NCBI RefSeq assembly: GCF_000708045.1
Contig: NZ_ANIE01000008.1
Location: 84,555-148,554 of the forward strand
Direction of reading: 5' to 3'
DNA from: Marinobacter nitratireducens
Lineage (GTDB): Bacteria; Pseudomonadota; Gammaproteobacteria; Pseudomonadales; Oleiphilaceae
DNA: 64,000 bases
Positions 19,632-31,865 of this stretch are shown one piece after another. The notes under the pieces are model-generated. The model saw only the letters and a list, made by a program, of their open reading frames with translations, searched no databases and was not told the origin of the DNA. Position 1 is the first letter of the stretch. Each line of letters begins with the position of its first letter. The position numbers and the translations under genes are program-made.

Positions 19632-21176
19632 ATGCAGCAACTGAATCCATCCGAGATCAGTGACATCATCAAGAAGAGAATCGAGAAGCTCGATATCTCT
19701 TCCGAAGCAAAGAACGAAGGTACGATCCTGTCCGTTTCTGACGGTATCGTGCTTGTACACGGTCTTGCCGACGTTATGTACGGCGAGATGATTGAATTTG
19801 CCAACGGCACTTTCGGCATGGCTCTGAACCTGGAGCGTGATTCCGTCGGTGCGGTTGTTCTGGGTGACTACGACGACCTGGCCGAAGGTCAGAAAGTTCG
19901 TTGTACTGGCCGCATCCTGGAAGTACCGGTTGGTCCGGAACTGCTGGGCCGCGTTGTTGACGGTCTGGGTAACCCGATCGACGGCAAGGGCGACCTGGGT
20001 ACCGACCTGACCTCACCGGTCGAGAAGGTTGCACCTGGCGTTATCGCTCGTCAGTCCGTTGACGAGCCGGTACAGACTGGTCTGAAAGCCATCGATACCA
20101 TGGTTCCCATCGGTCGCGGTCAGCGTGAGCTGATCATCGGCGACCGTCAGATCGGTAAGACCGCGGTAGCTATCGACGCGATCATCAACCAGAAGAACAC
20201 TGGCATCAAATGTATCTACGTTGCCGTAGGTCAGAAGCAGTCTTCCATCGCCGCCGTTGTGCGCAAGCTGGAAGAGCACGGTGCCATGGACCACACCATC
20301 GTGGTTGCCGCCGGTGCCGCTGACCCTGCAGCGATGCAGTTCCTGGCGCCTTACGCCGGTACTGCCATGGGCGAATACTTCCGCGACCGCGGTGAAGACG
20401 CTCTGATCGTATACGATGACCTGTCCAAGCAGGCCGTTGCCTACCGTCAGATCTCCCTGCTGCTGCGTCGTCCGCCAGGACGTGAAGCTTACCCGGGTGA
20501 CGTTTTCTACCTGCACTCCCGCCTGCTGGAGCGTGCGTCCCGTGTAAACGCTGATTACGTAGAGCAGTTCACCAACGGCGAAGTGAAAGGCAAGACCGGT
20601 TCCCTGACCGCGCTGCCGATCATTGAAACCCAGGCCGGTGACGTATCTGCATTCGTACCGACCAACGTGATCTCCATTACCGACGGTCAGATCTTCCTGG
20701 AAACCAACCTGTTCAACTCCGGTATCCGTCCGGCGATGAACGCCGGTATCTCCGTATCCCGGGTAGGTGGTTCAGCCCAGACCAAGATCATGAAGAAGCT
20801 TGGCGGTAACATCCGTCTGGCTCTGGCCCAGTACCGTGAACTGGCTGCCTTCGCACAGTTTGCTTCCGATCTTGACGAAGCAACCCGTAAGCAGCTCGAG
20901 CATGGTCAGCGTGTAACTGAACTCATGAAGCAGAACCAGTACAGCCCGCTGTCTGTGGCTGAAATGGGTACGGTTCTGTTCGCAGCCAACGAAGGCTTCC
21001 TGGACGATGTTGACGTAGAGAAGGTTGTGGCTTTCGAAGCACAGCTTCTGGACTGGATGCGTGCGGAGCAATCCGAGCTTCTGGCCAAGATCAACGAGAA
21101 AGGCGATTTCAACGACGATATCGCTGCCGGCCTCAAAGCTGCACTTGAGAAATTCAAGACCACTCAGAGCTGGTAA
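19632..21176 (+). CDS. atpA: ATP synthase F1 subunit alpha
   Basis: A 514-residue non-catalytic nucleotide-binding subunit. The Walker A motif GDRQIGKT is at 170-177, and the catalytic arginine-finger region [14 protein letters not shown] lies near residue 365-378. Length is the family norm. Sits between atpH and atpG. Confidence 0.99.
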   Translation: MQQLNPSEISDIIKKRIEKLDISSEAKNEGTILSVSDGIVLVHGLADVMYGEMIEFANGTFGMALNLERDSVGAVVLGDYDDLAEGQKVRCTGRILEVPVGPELLGRVVDGLGNPIDGKGDLGTDLTSPVEKVAPGVIARQSVDEPVQTGLKAIDTMVPIGRGQRELIIGDRQIGKTAVAIDAIINQKNTGIKCIYVAVGQKQSSIAAVVRKLEEHGAMDHTIVVAAGAADPAAMQFLAPYAGTAMGEYFRDRGEDALIVYDDLSKQAVAYRQISLLLRRPPGREAYPGDVFYLHSRLLERASRVNADYVEQFTNGEVKGKTGSLTALPIIETQAGDVSAFVPTNVISITDGQIFLETNLFNSGIRPAMNAGISVSRVGGSAQTKIMKKLGGNIRLALAQYRELAAFAQFASDLDEATRKQLEHGQRVTELMKQNQYSPLSVAEMGTVLFAANEGFLDDVDVEKVVAFEAQLLDWMRAEQSELLAKINEKGDFNDDIAAGLKAALEKFKTTQSW

Positions 21177-21250
21177 GGAACGGGGCCTGCGGCAACAGTC
21201 GCGGGCCGCTTTCGTAGCAATGAGTGTCTAACTTGAGAAGGCAGTGAGTT

Positions 21251-22114
21251 ATGGCCGTCGGCAAAGAAATACGTAACCAGATATCGAGCATCAAGAGCAC
21301 GCAGAAGATTACCAGTGCCATGGAAATGGTGGCTGCTAGTAAGATGCGCAAAGCTCAGGAGCGCATGCAGGCCACTCGCCCGTATGCCGAGAAGATGCGT
21401 CAGGTGATCGGGCACATTGCCAAGGCGAATGCTCAGTACAAGCACCCATTCATGGTCGAGCGCGATGTAAAGCGTGTGGGCTATATTGTGGTGTCGACTG
21501 ATCGTGGCCTCTGCGGTGGTCTGAACATCAACCTGTTCAAAGCGCTTGTCCGTGAAATGAAAGCGTGGAATGAAAAGGGTGTGGAAACCGATCTGTGCGC
21601 CATCGGGCAGAAAGGTACATCCTTTTTCCGGAGCTATGGTGGCAATGTCGTTGCGGCATTGACTCATCTCGGTGACAGCCCGAGCTCCGACCAGCTCATC
21701 GGCAACGTCAAGGTTATGCTGGACGCCTTCGCTGAGGGCAAGATTGATCGTCTCTATCTTGTCAGCAACGAATTCGTGAACACCATGACCCAGAGCCCGA
21801 AGGTGGAGCAGCTTCTGCCCCTGCCGGAAGGCGAAGACGAAGAAGAGATCAAGAACCAGTGGGATTATCTCTACGAGCCCGATGCCAGACAGATTCTCGA
21901 TGGCCTTCTACCGCGTTTCATTGAATCCCAGGTGTATCAGGGCGTGGTAGAGAATCTGGCATGTGAACAGGCAGCCCGGATGATCGCCATGAAGAGCGCA
22001 ACTGACAACGCCGGTGGCATCATCGACGAGCTTCAGTTGGCTTACAACAAGGCGCGTCAGGCAGCCATTACGCAAGAGATTTCAGAGATTGTGAGCGGTG
22101 CGGCTTCGGTTTGA
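21251..22114 (+). CDS. atpG: ATP synthase F1 subunit gamma
   Basis: A 287-residue central-stalk subunit. The N-terminal helix begins [19 protein letters not shown] and the C-terminal one contains the conserved [28 protein letters not shown] pattern, the two strands of the rotating coiled coil. The internal [12 protein letters not shown] block is typical. Complete and in normal order. Confidence 0.99.
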   Translation: MAVGKEIRNQISSIKSTQKITSAMEMVAASKMRKAQERMQATRPYAEKMRQVIGHIAKANAQYKHPFMVERDVKRVGYIVVSTDRGLCGGLNINLFKALVREMKAWNEKGVETDLCAIGQKGTSFFRSYGGNVVAALTHLGDSPSSDQLIGNVKVMLDAFAEGKIDRLYLVSNEFVNTMTQSPKVEQLLPLPEGEDEEEIKNQWDYLYEPDARQILDGLLPRFIESQVYQGVVENLACEQAARMIAMKSATDNAGGIIDELQLAYNKARQAAITQEISEIVSGAASV

Positions 22115-22151
22115 TCCACGCCACAATCCAACTGGTTTTATTGACTACTAA

Positions 22152-23561
<1,410 letters not shown>

Positions 23562-23608
23562 TCTGAGCCCTTGCACGAATTTCCGGATCGATCAGAGAGG
23601 CAACTGAC

Positions 23609-24031
23609 ATGGGTATGACCGTGCATTGTGACGTCGTAAGTGCCGAAACAAAGATCTATTCCGGATTGGTAGAAATGCTGATCGCAGCGGGCTCTGAAGG
23701 TGACCTGGGTATTGCCCCGGGTCACACCCCGCTGCTGACCCAGCTGAAGCCTGGTCCTGTACGGATTATCAAGCAGGGTGGTGAAGAAGAAATTCTTTAC
23801 GTATCCGGCGGATATCTGGAGGTTCAGCCCAATCTGGTAACTTTGTTGGCAGACACTGCGGTTCGTGCAAAGGATGTGGACGAAGCTGCGGCAATCGAAG
23901 CCCAGAAAGAGGCTGAGAAAGCACTTTCCGACAAGGCCGGTGAATTCGAGTACACCCGTGCTGCTGCGGAACTGGCGGAAGCTGTTGCCCAGCTCCGTAC
24001 CATCCAGCAGCTGCGTAACAAAATGCGCTAA
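23609..24031 (+). CDS. atpC: ATP synthase F1 subunit epsilon
   Basis: A 140-residue subunit with the N-terminal beta sandwich ([36 protein letters not shown]) and a C-terminal pair of helices that can inhibit ATP hydrolysis. Last gene of the atp operon. Confidence 0.98.
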   Translation: MGMTVHCDVVSAETKIYSGLVEMLIAAGSEGDLGIAPGHTPLLTQLKPGPVRIIKQGGEEEILYVSGGYLEVQPNLVTLLADTAVRAKDVDEAAAIEAQKEAEKALSDKAGEFEYTRAAAELAEAVAQLRTIQQLRNKMR

Positions 24032-24060
24032 GCATTATTGTTTCGGGTTTGCCGAACACC

Positions 24061-24134
24061 AAAGCCGCATCCTGAGTGGCTGGAACACCAGCGTGAATCG
24101 TTGGCGGTCCGGTCCCGAGGGCTGCGGCTTTTTT
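24061..24134 (+). terminator. Terminator after the atp operon
   Basis: A 9-bp stem (AAAGCCGCA / TGCGGCTTT) ending in six T residues encloses a long loop that itself contains a small hairpin (GCTGG / CCAGC). It falls between atpC and glmU. The large loop makes termination likely but partial. Confidence 0.6.
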
Positions 24135-24169
24135 ATTGAATTCAAAAAACTCCGGGAGCCTGTTTTTCC

Positions 24170-25534
24170 ATGAGCCCGTTACACGTCGTAATCCTGGCGG
24201 CTGGCCAGGGTTCAAGAATGAAATCTGCCCTGCCAAAAGTGCTGCATCCGGTGGCCGGTAAGGCCATGCTTCACCATGTTGTGGATACCGCAAAGCAACT
24301 TGGCGCAGAAAAAATTCATACCGTGATCGGTCATGGTGCGGACCAGGTTCGTAGTTCACTCCAGGACGATGCGCTGAACTGGGTCCTGCAAACCGAGCAG
24401 CTCGGAACGGGGCACGCGGTGGCCCAGGCCCTGCCGGATCTGCCCGACGACGTCCGGGTGCTGGTACTGTATGGCGATGTGCCTTTGACCCGCCGGGAAA
24501 CGCTGGAATCCATGGTAGGTGATCTGGACGACAGCAACCTGGCATTGCTAACGGTCGATATGGACAACCCCCACGGTTACGGCCGGATTGTCCGAAACGG
24601 CGCGGGCCAGGTACAGGCTATTGTTGAACAGAAAGACGCGACCGCCGAGCAACAGGAAATCCGGGAAGTGAATACCGGTATTCTTGCGGTATCGGCGAAA
24701 CACCTGAAAAGCTGGCTTCCGACTCTCTCCAACAGCAACGCACAGGGTGAATACTATCTGACGGATATTATTGCCATGGCGGTGGAGCACGGCCTGTCGG
24801 TTACCGTTTCGCAGCCGCTCAACCCGTTCGAGGTTCAGGGCGTGAATAACCGCCTTCAACTGGCGGAACTGGAGCGTTGGTATCAGCGTCAGCAGGCTGA
24901 GCGCTTGATGACCGACGGTGCAACTCTTGCTGATCCTGCCCGCGTGGATGTGCGTGGTGAACTCACCATTGGCAATGACCTGTGGATTGACGTCAACGTG
25001 GTCTTTGAGGGCCAGGTCCGGCTTGGCAGCAATGTGTCGATTGGTCCCGGTTGTGTCATTAAGGACAGTACCATCGCCGATGGCACCGAAATCAAAGCCA
25101 ATAGCGTCGTCGAAGGAGCCGTGGTTGGTGCCAATGCCCAGATTGGTCCGTTTGCCCGTCTACGTCCGGGCACGGAGTTGGCTGCCAACACCAAGGTTGG
25201 TAACTTCGTTGAAACCAAAAAGGCCATCGTGGGCGAGGGCAGCAAGATCAACCACCTGAGTTATGTGGGTGACGCCTCACTGGGCCGTAATGTGAATGTA
25301 GGTGCAGGAACCATCACCTGTAATTATGATGGTGTAAACAAGCACAAAACCACCATCGGTGACGGCGTGTTTGTGGGCTCCAACACGTCTCTGGTGGCCC
25401 CGGTCACGGTGGCTGCTGAAGCCACCATTGGTGCAGGCTCCACCATCACCAGGGATGTGAATGACCGTGAGCTCGCCGTTGCCCGTGGCAAGCAACGAAA
25501 CATTTCCGGCTGGGAACGGCCGAAGAAAAACTGA
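24170..25534 (+). CDS. glmU: Bifunctional N-acetylglucosamine-1-phosphate uridyltransferase / glucosamine-1-phosphate acetyltransferase
   Basis: A 454-residue two-domain enzyme that makes UDP-GlcNAc for peptidoglycan and LPS. The N-terminal uridyltransferase starts with [21 protein letters not shown]. The C-terminal acetyltransferase is a left-handed beta helix of hexapeptide repeats (from about residue 250) with the conserved NFVETKKA and [10 protein letters not shown] segments. It stands directly before glmS, which makes its precursor glucosamine-6-phosphate. Confidence 0.98.
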   Translation: MSPLHVVILAAGQGSRMKSALPKVLHPVAGKAMLHHVVDTAKQLGAEKIHTVIGHGADQVRSSLQDDALNWVLQTEQLGTGHAVAQALPDLPDDVRVLVLYGDVPLTRRETLESMVGDLDDSNLALLTVDMDNPHGYGRIVRNGAGQVQAIVEQKDATAEQQEIREVNTGILAVSAKHLKSWLPTLSNSNAQGEYYLTDIIAMAVEHGLSVTVSQPLNPFEVQGVNNRLQLAELERWYQRQQAERLMTDGATLADPARVDVRGELTIGNDLWIDVNVVFEGQVRLGSNVSIGPGCVIKDSTIADGTEIKANSVVEGAVVGANAQIGPFARLRPGTELAANTKVGNFVETKKAIVGEGSKINHLSYVGDASLGRNVNVGAGTITCNYDGVNKHKTTIGDGVFVGSNTSLVAPVTVAAEATIGAGSTITRDVNDRELAVARGKQRNISGWERPKKN

Positions 25535-25565
25535 TCGAAACGCTTAAGAAACAGGTGAATGTGGT

Positions 25566-27398
25566 ATGTGTGGGATTGTAGGTGCGGTTTCGGAAAGGGA
25601 TGTCCAGGGAATCTTGCTGGAGGGCCTGCGCCGGCTGGAATACCGGGGCTATGACTCTGCTGGTATGGCCGTCATTGATGGTGACCATCAGGTCCAGCGT
25701 GCCCGGGAGTTGGGTAAGGTAGCGGCCTTGTCGGACGCTATTGATGCTAACCCTCTCGACGGCCAACTCGGCATCGCCCACACCCGCTGGGCCACCCATG
25801 GCGAGCCCTCACAGCTGAACGCCCACCCGCACATGTCTGGTGACCGTCTCGCTATTGTCCACAACGGCATCATCGAGAATTATCAGGACCTGCGGGAAGA
25901 GCTGAAGGCCGATGGGTTCACCTTCACATCTCAAACCGATACCGAAGTTGTTGCTCACCTGATTGAAAAGAACTACCGGGCCGTTGGCGATCTGTACGAC
26001 GCAGTAAAAGCAGCCATTACGCGTCTTCGCGGAGCCTATGCCCTGGCTGTGATTCATGCCGACGAACCTGATCACATGGTGGTTTGCCGTGAGGGTAGTC
26101 CTCTGGTCGTCGGCGTCGGGATTGGCGAGAATTTTATTGCTTCGGACCAGCTTGCCCTGTTGCCTGTTACGGACCGATTCATGTTTCTTGAGGAAGGCGA
26201 CATCGCCGATATCCGCAAGGAAAAGGTGTCCATTCATGATCGTGAAGGCACGCCGGTAGAGCGAAAGATCACCCGCTTCGAACACGGTGCGGATTCTGTG
26301 GATAAAGGCGAATATCGTCACTTCATGCTCAAGGAAATTTACGAGCAGCCACGGGTGGTGAAAGCCACCATGGAAGGTCGGCTGACGGATTCCAGCGTAC
26401 TGGAACAGGCCCTGGGTACCGACGCGGCCGACCTGCTGGAAAACGTGCGTCACGTGCAGATCATTGCCTGCGGCACCTCCTACCATGCCGGCATGGTGGC
26501 ACGTTACTGGATCGAGGAGCTCGCGGGCGTACCGTGTTCAGTGGAAGTGGCTTCCGAATATCGCTACCGAAAGCACGTCATCCAGCCGGATACCCTGTTC
26601 CTGTGCATCTCCCAGTCTGGCGAAACCGCTGACACCCTGGCAGCCCTGCGCCAGGCGAAGGAAGCAGGCTTCCGCGCTGCGCTCGCGATCTGCAATGTAC
26701 CGGGAAGCTCCCTGGTTCGTGAATCGGATCTGGTCATCATGACCCAGGCCGGCCCCGAGATTGGCGTGGCCTCCACCAAGGCATTCACTACCCAACTCAC
26801 CGCATTGTTGATTTTCACTCTGGCGCTGGCTCGCCATAATGGTCTGGCACCGGAAAAAGAGGCCGAGATCGTAAAAGCGATCCATCTGGTGCCGGGGCAG
26901 GTGAACGATGTGCTCGCACTGGATGGTGAAATCGAGGAGCTGTCCAAGGCCTTCATGGACAAGAACCACAGCTTGTTCCTCGGCCGAGGTTCCCAGTTCC
27001 CGGTGGCGATGGAAGGGGCACTGAAGCTCAAGGAAATCTCCTACATCCACGCCGAAGCCTATCCGGCCGGTGAACTCAAGCATGGCCCCCTGGCGCTGGT
27101 GGATAGTGAAATGCCAGTGGTCACAGTGGCGCCAAACAACGACCTTGTGGAAAAGCTCAAATCCAACCTGGAAGAAGTCCGGGCACGAGGTGGTGAACTG
27201 TTCGTGTTTGCGGACAAGGAAGCGGGCGTGAAATCAGAGGAAGGCATTCATGTGATGCAGATTCCGTCAGTACATGAGATTACTGCTCCCATCGTGTACA
27301 CCGTGCCTCTACAGCTACTCTCTTACCACGTTGCGGTATTGAAGGGTACGGATGTGGACCAGCCCAGGAATCTGGCGAAGAGTGTGACTGTTGAGTAG
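25566..27398 (+). CDS. glmS: Glutamine-fructose-6-phosphate aminotransferase (isomerising)
   Basis: A 610-residue enzyme that makes glucosamine-6-phosphate from fructose-6-phosphate and glutamine. Cys after the start Met (MCGIVGA) is the N-terminal nucleophile of the glutaminase domain; two SIS sugar-isomerase domains follow, with CGTSYHAG and SQSGETADT. The end [11 protein letters not shown] is the standard active-site tail. Only 31 bases separate it from glmU, so no glmS ribozyme leader is present. A DnaA box at 26297 is within the gene. Confidence 0.99.
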   Translation: MCGIVGAVSERDVQGILLEGLRRLEYRGYDSAGMAVIDGDHQVQRARELGKVAALSDAIDANPLDGQLGIAHTRWATHGEPSQLNAHPHMSGDRLAIVHNGIIENYQDLREELKADGFTFTSQTDTEVVAHLIEKNYRAVGDLYDAVKAAITRLRGAYALAVIHADEPDHMVVCREGSPLVVGVGIGENFIASDQLALLPVTDRFMFLEEGDIADIRKEKVSIHDREGTPVERKITRFEHGADSVDKGEYRHFMLKEIYEQPRVVKATMEGRLTDSSVLEQALGTDAADLLENVRHVQIIACGTSYHAGMVARYWIEELAGVPCSVEVASEYRYRKHVIQPDTLFLCISQSGETADTLAALRQAKEAGFRAALAICNVPGSSLVRESDLVIMTQAGPEIGVASTKAFTTQLTALLIFTLALARHNGLAPEKEAEIVKAIHLVPGQVNDVLALDGEIEELSKAFMDKNHSLFLGRGSQFPVAMEGALKLKEISYIHAEAYPAGELKHGPLALVDSEMPVVTVAPNNDLVEKLKSNLEEVRARGGELFVFADKEAGVKSEEGIHVMQIPSVHEITAPIVYTVPLQLLSYHVAVLKGTDVDQPRNLAKSVTVE

Positions 27399-27509
27399 AA
27401 CTACCCAGGCTTCATGCCTTTGATTGTGGTGAATGCGATTGAACCATTCGCATTTGGTTAGTGAGTCCTACAGCGCTGAAAAATATAGATTTTAGATTTT
27501 TAACAAAAT

Positions 27510-28430
27510 TTATTGTCCTCTGACAACAAAAATGGTTTGAGTTTTGTATTCTCTACGATAGCAAGTTGGTGTCTGTCCGGTAGACTTTTTGAATTGTTTT
27601 GAAAAGTTGGAGGCATCTGAAAAGCCAGAAGAAAGTGCAATGTCCAGAATGGAGTGTTCGTCACTCCGGAGCAACTGGCTGGCGTATTCTATGCGCTTTT
27701 TCAGAATATAGGCATGGGGTGAGGTGCCTGTTGCGGCTTTGAATACACGACAAAAATAAAAAGGACTTAGCGCTACCTGCTGAGCCAAGTCATCTACAGA
27801 GATTCGATAGCGAAGGTTCGCCTCGATATAATCATTGAGCCAGCGGAGTTGCCGGGTTGTCAGGGGCGACCGAGTCGTTTTATCGGTGGTCGCGCTCTTT
27901 GTATTTTCGCAGATGATCTGAGCGGCTAACGCTTTGCCGTAAAACTCGGCAAACATCGGACCATGTGGGTTGCCGTCCCGGATTTCATTGTCGATTGCCA
28001 GCGCGGTTTCCAGAAGCAAGTTGTTTTGTTTGAAAAACAGAGGATGACCCTGGAAGCGGCTAACGCCCATTTCTTCCGCCACGCTTGAAACAAGTTTCTC
28101 TGGGATGGTCATCAACAGCAGCTCACCCAATGGCGATGTATAACTGACCTGGTGGGGGCAGTTGTGGGGCAGATACACTGCAGAGCCCCTGTTTTGCGAT
28201 TCTTTTCGGACGGTACCATCTACGCGTCGGTTAGCCTGAGCGGCCGAATTGAGCTTTACCATTAAGTAATGACCGGTCAAAGCATGTTCAATGGTTTCAA
28301 AATGATCTTTTTCTACCCGCTCGAAAAAGATGCTCTGCCATCCATACTCACGGCTTCCCCTGCCATCGTTGTTGGCGAGAAGTTGTTGTCGATCGTCTTC
28401 ATGTTGGAAGTTGAATTGTTTCAGGCCCAT
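27510..28430 (-). CDS. AraC family transcriptional regulator
   Basis: A 306-residue regulator. The C-terminal 100 residues hold the double helix-turn-helix of AraC proteins (ISVDDLAQQVALSPFYFCRVFKAATGTSPHAYI, then ILDIALSSGFSDASNFSKQFKKSTGQTPTCYRR, around 207-290). The N-terminal part looks like a cupin-type ligand domain. It is the last gene of a four-gene minus-strand block whose base composition is AT-richer than the flanking housekeeping genes, and most probably regulates that block. The inducer is unknown. Confidence 0.88.
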   Translation of the reverse strand: MGLKQFNFQHEDDRQQLLANNDGRGSREYGWQSIFFERVEKDHFETIEHALTGHYLMVKLNSAAQANRRVDGTVRKESQNRGSAVYLPHNCPHQVSYTSPLGELLLMTIPEKLVSSVAEEMGVSRFQGHPLFFKQNNLLLETALAIDNEIRDGNPHGPMFAEFYGKALAAQIICENTKSATTDKTTRSPLTTRQLRWLNDYIEANLRYRISVDDLAQQVALSPFYFCRVFKAATGTSPHAYILKKRIEYASQLLRSDEHSILDIALSSGFSDASNFSKQFKKSTGQTPTCYRREYKTQTIFVVRGQ

Positions 28431-28462
28431 AAAAATTCCGTTTAAAATGGTCGGTGTTCTCG

Positions 28463-29698
28463 CTACTCCTGAGTTTCGCGTTGTTCCGTCCGCTGGATCG
28501 CAATCGCAAGCCGCTTAACAGCTTCGTCCGCCAGGGAGGGCGTGATCGTTGAGAACGAAAGGCGAACCGAACTTAAGTCAGGTATCTCACAATAAAAATA
28601 TTTCCCCGGAACAAACATCACGTGATGGCTTAGAGCTTGCTGAAGAACGAGTGATGCGTCCAGTCCGTTTGCAAATCGCCCCCAAAGGAACATCCCACCG
28701 TCGGGCACGTTGAGTTCGAGGGCGTCTGGCAAATGTTCCGAAATAGCTTTTATCAGCGCATCGCGCCGGCATTTGTAGGCCTTTTTAAGAAGTTGAAGCC
28801 GGCCATCAAGACGGCCGCTCTTCAGATAATAACCTGCAATGTATTGCGAAAGCGTACTACTGTGAAGGTCCATAGATTGCTTGGCACGGCATAGAGAGTG
28901 AAAATAGCTCTCCGGGGGAATACACCAACCCAAGCGTAATCCGGGGGCGACAGTTTTTGAAAAAGACGAAATGTAGATAACCCGGTTTTTTGAGTTAAAT
29001 GACTGTTCGGCTATTTCAAAGAGTGACGCAACATGCTCTCCGTCGTATCGAAGATCTCCGTATGGGTCGTCTTCAACGATCATGATGTCATGACGGATAG
29101 CAAACTCAACAAGTTTTGTCCTTTCGGGAAGTGGCAAGGTTGTGCCGGTCGGATTACTGAAGTTGGGAACAAGGTACATCAGCTTAATACGGTTATTGGC
29201 AACCAATGATTCCAATCGTGTGAAATCAATGCCGTACTGATCACCTTGGAATACTAATGTCTGCGCTCCTGCCATATCGAAAACCTGTAATGCGGCCAGA
29301 TAGGTTGGCTCTTCAACCAACACACTATCACCCTCATCAAGAAAGGCTCTGGCTACAATGTCGAGCGCCTGCTGCGAACCGCTTGTAACTAGAATATGGT
29401 CGGGTTCCGCGCTGATTCCCTGCGCTACCATGCGGGAGGCAATTTCTTCCCTTAAGAACATTTCTCCTTCGGTCAGTCCATATTGATAGGTGGTATTTCT
29501 TGCACTTTCAACAGCTCGGAAAGTGGCCGCTTCAAGCCCTTCGGTATCTATGAGATCTGGTGCGGGTATTCCTCCCGCCAGCGAAATCATACCAGGGATT
29601 TTGGAATGCCTGAGCAGATCCCTTATCGCGGAACTGCTCATTGTCTGCATTCGACGAGAAAGAATGCTCTCGGAGGAGCTTGTTGATCGACTGCTCAT
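28463..29698 (-). CDS. PLP-dependent aminotransferase (class I, 2-aminoadipate/MocR-domain type)
   Basis: A 411-residue fold-type I aminotransferase. The frame is open to 29899, but that extension overlaps the radical SAM gene; the Met at 29698 (MSSRSTSS) is preferred although its ribosome site is weak. Family marks are SLAGGIPAPDLI, the PNFSNPTG loop, EDDPYGDLRYDG, and the PLP lysine in SSFSKTVAPGLRLGW. There is no GntR helix-turn-helix, so it is an enzyme and not a MocR regulator. Relatives act on 2-aminoadipate, kynurenine, valine and alanine; the substrate here is open. It belongs to the radical SAM/diiron block. Confidence 0.88.
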   Translation of the reverse strand: MSSRSTSSSESILSRRMQTMSSSAIRDLLRHSKIPGMISLAGGIPAPDLIDTEGLEAATFRAVESARNTTYQYGLTEGEMFLREEIASRMVAQGISAEPDHILVTSGSQQALDIVARAFLDEGDSVLVEEPTYLAALQVFDMAGAQTLVFQGDQYGIDFTRLESLVANNRIKLMYLVPNFSNPTGTTLPLPERTKLVEFAIRHDIMIVEDDPYGDLRYDGEHVASLFEIAEQSFNSKNRVIYISSFSKTVAPGLRLGWCIPPESYFHSLCRAKQSMDLHSSTLSQYIAGYYLKSGRLDGRLQLLKKAYKCRRDALIKAISEHLPDALELNVPDGGMFLWGRFANGLDASLVLQQALSHHVMFVPGKYFYCEIPDLSSVRLSFSTITPSLADEAVKRLAIAIQRTEQRETQE

Positions 29699-29820
29699 TT
29701 CAGATCCATTTGTTTTTCTAAAAGTATCTTTTGGCGTGTAGATAACCCTTGAGCGGCTAAGATAATACCTGGCCGGCAGCCCTGTTACGTGCTCCACAGG
29801 GTCCCCTTTGGAGCGTAATG

Positions 29821-30945
29821 TTAACTGGTAGCAATTAGGCGATTGTTGATGCTGGTGTCTGTGACCTGGCAATACGGTGACCAGATGAACTGGCTCCAAT
29901 ATGCCTCGGCTACTTCTATCCAGGTTTTTAGAGCTTCTTCACTCCTTAGAGATGCTTTCAGGCCAGTAAGAAGCCAGCTATAAACTGCCTGACTGTCGCG
30001 GCAATCGCTACAGTGGCCGGAGGTGCAACAAACCTCAAGAGTTTCCAGGTCTGGTTTGTAAGTGTTAAAGCCCGGAAGTATGGGGTTTCCGTTTGATTTG
30101 CGTGAAATGTTATCCGGGTGATCGCAGCTTATGCTTGGGCATACTTCGTAGCTAAACGTCCCCAGCCAGGAGTTGCCCGTTACTATTGCTTTGATATGTT
30201 CCGGGTGATTGGTGATCGTTTTAGGATATTTGACTTTCAGATTGCTTAGGAGCTCAAGCAATCGTCGCTCATTCTCAAGTTTTAAAGGATGATTGCTGTC
30301 GTATTTGCTATAGAAATTGAATGTCAGACGATTTCCGTTATCTCTGATCTTCTTAACGGTATCCTCAATATATTCAATCCCATCTTCGGTAACTGCATAT
30401 ACGAAAGTAGCCCTCGGGTCGTTTCTGTAGTTGGCAAGCGCTGAATCGAAAAGACCCGTGAATGCCTTGCCATTAGGCTTTATAGCTCTGAGATCATCAT
30501 CAAGCGGTCCTCCGCCAAATAGTGAAATGAACACAGTGGCATTGGTAAAGGGGGCGCCGAATGGCAGCTTTATTAACCCATTGGTCGAGATAGCCAGAGT
30601 GTCCATGTGTATTGCAAATTCAGCTATTCTCTCTTCGAAAAGAGTAGGCTCACCACCAATCAGGAGTGCCGAGTTCACACCTCTTTCACTTTCCCGCTTT
30701 ATGAAATCTCGCCAGTCAGCTATGTCTGTTTTCTCCCTCGCGCCTTTATCGTGACCATATTCGAAGAACCAGCAGCCTTTACATCGAATGTTACAGGCAT
30801 TGGTGAGATGGTATTCTGATGATCGGATGGTTGATGAGAAGCCCTTTACTAACTCGAAGCGAGTAATCCAATCTTCTTGATTAGCGAGTAATTCAAGCGC
30901 TTTTCCGGTGGCCCTCGTGCGGTAGTGATCGGCTGTGTAGTTCAT
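29821..30945 (-). CDS. Radical SAM protein with extra C-terminal cysteines
   Basis: A 374-residue radical SAM enzyme. The cluster-binding CX3CX2C motif is Cys51-Cys55-Cys58 in NACNIRCKGCWF, and GGEP at 97-100 contacts SAM. The C-terminal half has six further cysteines (269, 274, 306, 307, 312, 315), suggesting an auxiliary iron-sulphur cluster as in SPASM-like enzymes, though spacing does not match a textbook SPASM motif. Its start overlaps the stop of the upstream diiron gene by 4 bases (ATGA), so the two are translationally coupled. I do not recognise a characterised homologue; reaction unknown. Confidence 0.85.
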   Translation of the reverse strand: MNYTADHYRTRATGKALELLANQEDWITRFELVKGFSSTIRSSEYHLTNACNIRCKGCWFFEYGHDKGAREKTDIADWRDFIKRESERGVNSALLIGGEPTLFEERIAEFAIHMDTLAISTNGLIKLPFGAPFTNATVFISLFGGGPLDDDLRAIKPNGKAFTGLFDSALANYRNDPRATFVYAVTEDGIEYIEDTVKKIRDNGNRLTFNFYSKYDSNHPLKLENERRLLELLSNLKVKYPKTITNHPEHIKAIVTGNSWLGTFSYEVCPSISCDHPDNISRKSNGNPILPGFNTYKPDLETLEVCCTSGHCSDCRDSQAVYSWLLTGLKASLRSEEALKTWIEVAEAYWSQFIWSPYCQVTDTSINNRLIATS

Positions 30946-31682
30946 GCGCTAACTCCTGTCTCGTGATGTGGCACAGTGAGACCAAGGGCCGCGAGTTTCG
31001 GGATCGTTTTCTTCTTGAAATTTTCTCTCAGTTCTCCGTTGAGGGTTTTTCTAAAACCCCACTTTACATATGCCCGCGAACGTTGGGATTTCTCATGTCC
31101 GAATAGACCTAATATATGGGGCCATAGCCTATCGAGTGCCTGTTGTGCCTGTGCACGGCTTTCGTCATTTGAGCTGGCTTCACGAATAATTCTGAATCCA
31201 TGGGCAACATGCACATGTTCATCCCGAATGATTTGATCTTCGAATATTTTCGCAAATGGCTTATAGCTGCAGTCCTTAAACTCAAGAAGGTGTTCTAGAA
31301 CCACGGATTCTCCCAGGAAAGAGAAAATACCGCGCTCCATCCAGTTTCTGACGCCCGTAACAAGCTCATTTGAGTAGTAAGGTCTCTCCGTGAAGTGCTG
31401 AGAAAGCATGTGATGGGTATCAATATTTATGTCGGAGAGAACTTTTGCTGTTAGCTCGAAGTGCTGTATTTCCTCAGCGGCCCGCTCGCAACAAATTAGT
31501 TTTTCATATGCGTTTGGGGCCATTTTATAGAAGACTTGTGTGTAATCGTCGGCTCCGGTAAGTTCGCCTTCCGCATGCACCAGCATCAGGTGGCTTGCAA
31601 GTGATCGATACTCTTCAGGCATCTTGAAGAATTCTTCGGGGGTACTGACTTCATGGCGCCCAACTTCTACTGTTTCCTTCAT
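30942..31682 (-). CDS. Ferritin-like diiron protein related to the PaaA/PaaC family
   Basis: A 246-residue, probably all-helical protein. The frame is open to 31802, but the ATG at 31682 has a strong AAGGAGAG site and is chosen. Two ExxH motifs, Glu71-xx-His74 and Glu155-xx-His158, plus Glu40 and Glu130 (or Glu38 and Glu125) give the ligand set of a ferritin-like diiron centre. The pattern recalls the phenylacetyl-CoA epoxidase PaaA/PaaC family, but no paa or box genes are nearby, so an oxygenase or oxidase with another substrate is likely. It leads the four-gene block and is coupled to the radical SAM gene. Confidence 0.8.
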   Translation of the reverse strand: MKETVEVGRHEVSTPEEFFKMPEEYRSLASHLMLVHAEGELTGADDYTQVFYKMAPNAYEKLICCERAAEEIQHFELTAKVLSDINIDTHHMLSQHFTERPYYSNELVTGVRNWMERGIFSFLGESVVLEHLLEFKDCSYKPFAKIFEDQIIRDEHVHVAHGFRIIREASSNDESRAQAQQALDRLWPHILGLFGHEKSQRSRAYVKWGFRKTLNGELRENFKKKTIPKLAALGLTVPHHETGVSA

Positions 31683-31865
31683 CGGCTCTCTCCTTGAGTA
31701 TATGGTAACGATGTTCCGTAGTGGGAAATGATAGAGCTGGATGAAAGTGCTTGTCTTGGCTCGGATTGCGGGATTTGTGTTACTTTGCTCTCTTTTGCCC
31801 ACTGGCGCGATTCGAGCAGCATTGCATTGTTGTGGCTTTAAAAAAGTACGGTGTAGGTTCTGTGT

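Noticed and set aside
25535..25565. A glmS ribozyme in front of glmS
   Set aside because: Only 31 bases separate glmU and glmS, too short for the ribozyme, which is a feature of Gram-positives.
27399..27509. Terminator between glmS and the AraC gene
   Set aside because: Only a weak 4-5 bp hairpin (AGGC / GCCT) with short T-run after glmS and AT-rich direct repeats are visible; not convincing enough to call.
31741..31865. A start and signal-like peptide before the TonB-receptor remnant
   Set aside because: The hydrophobic opening does not resemble a receptor signal, has no good ribosome site and leads only into a decayed gene; I treat it as chance.
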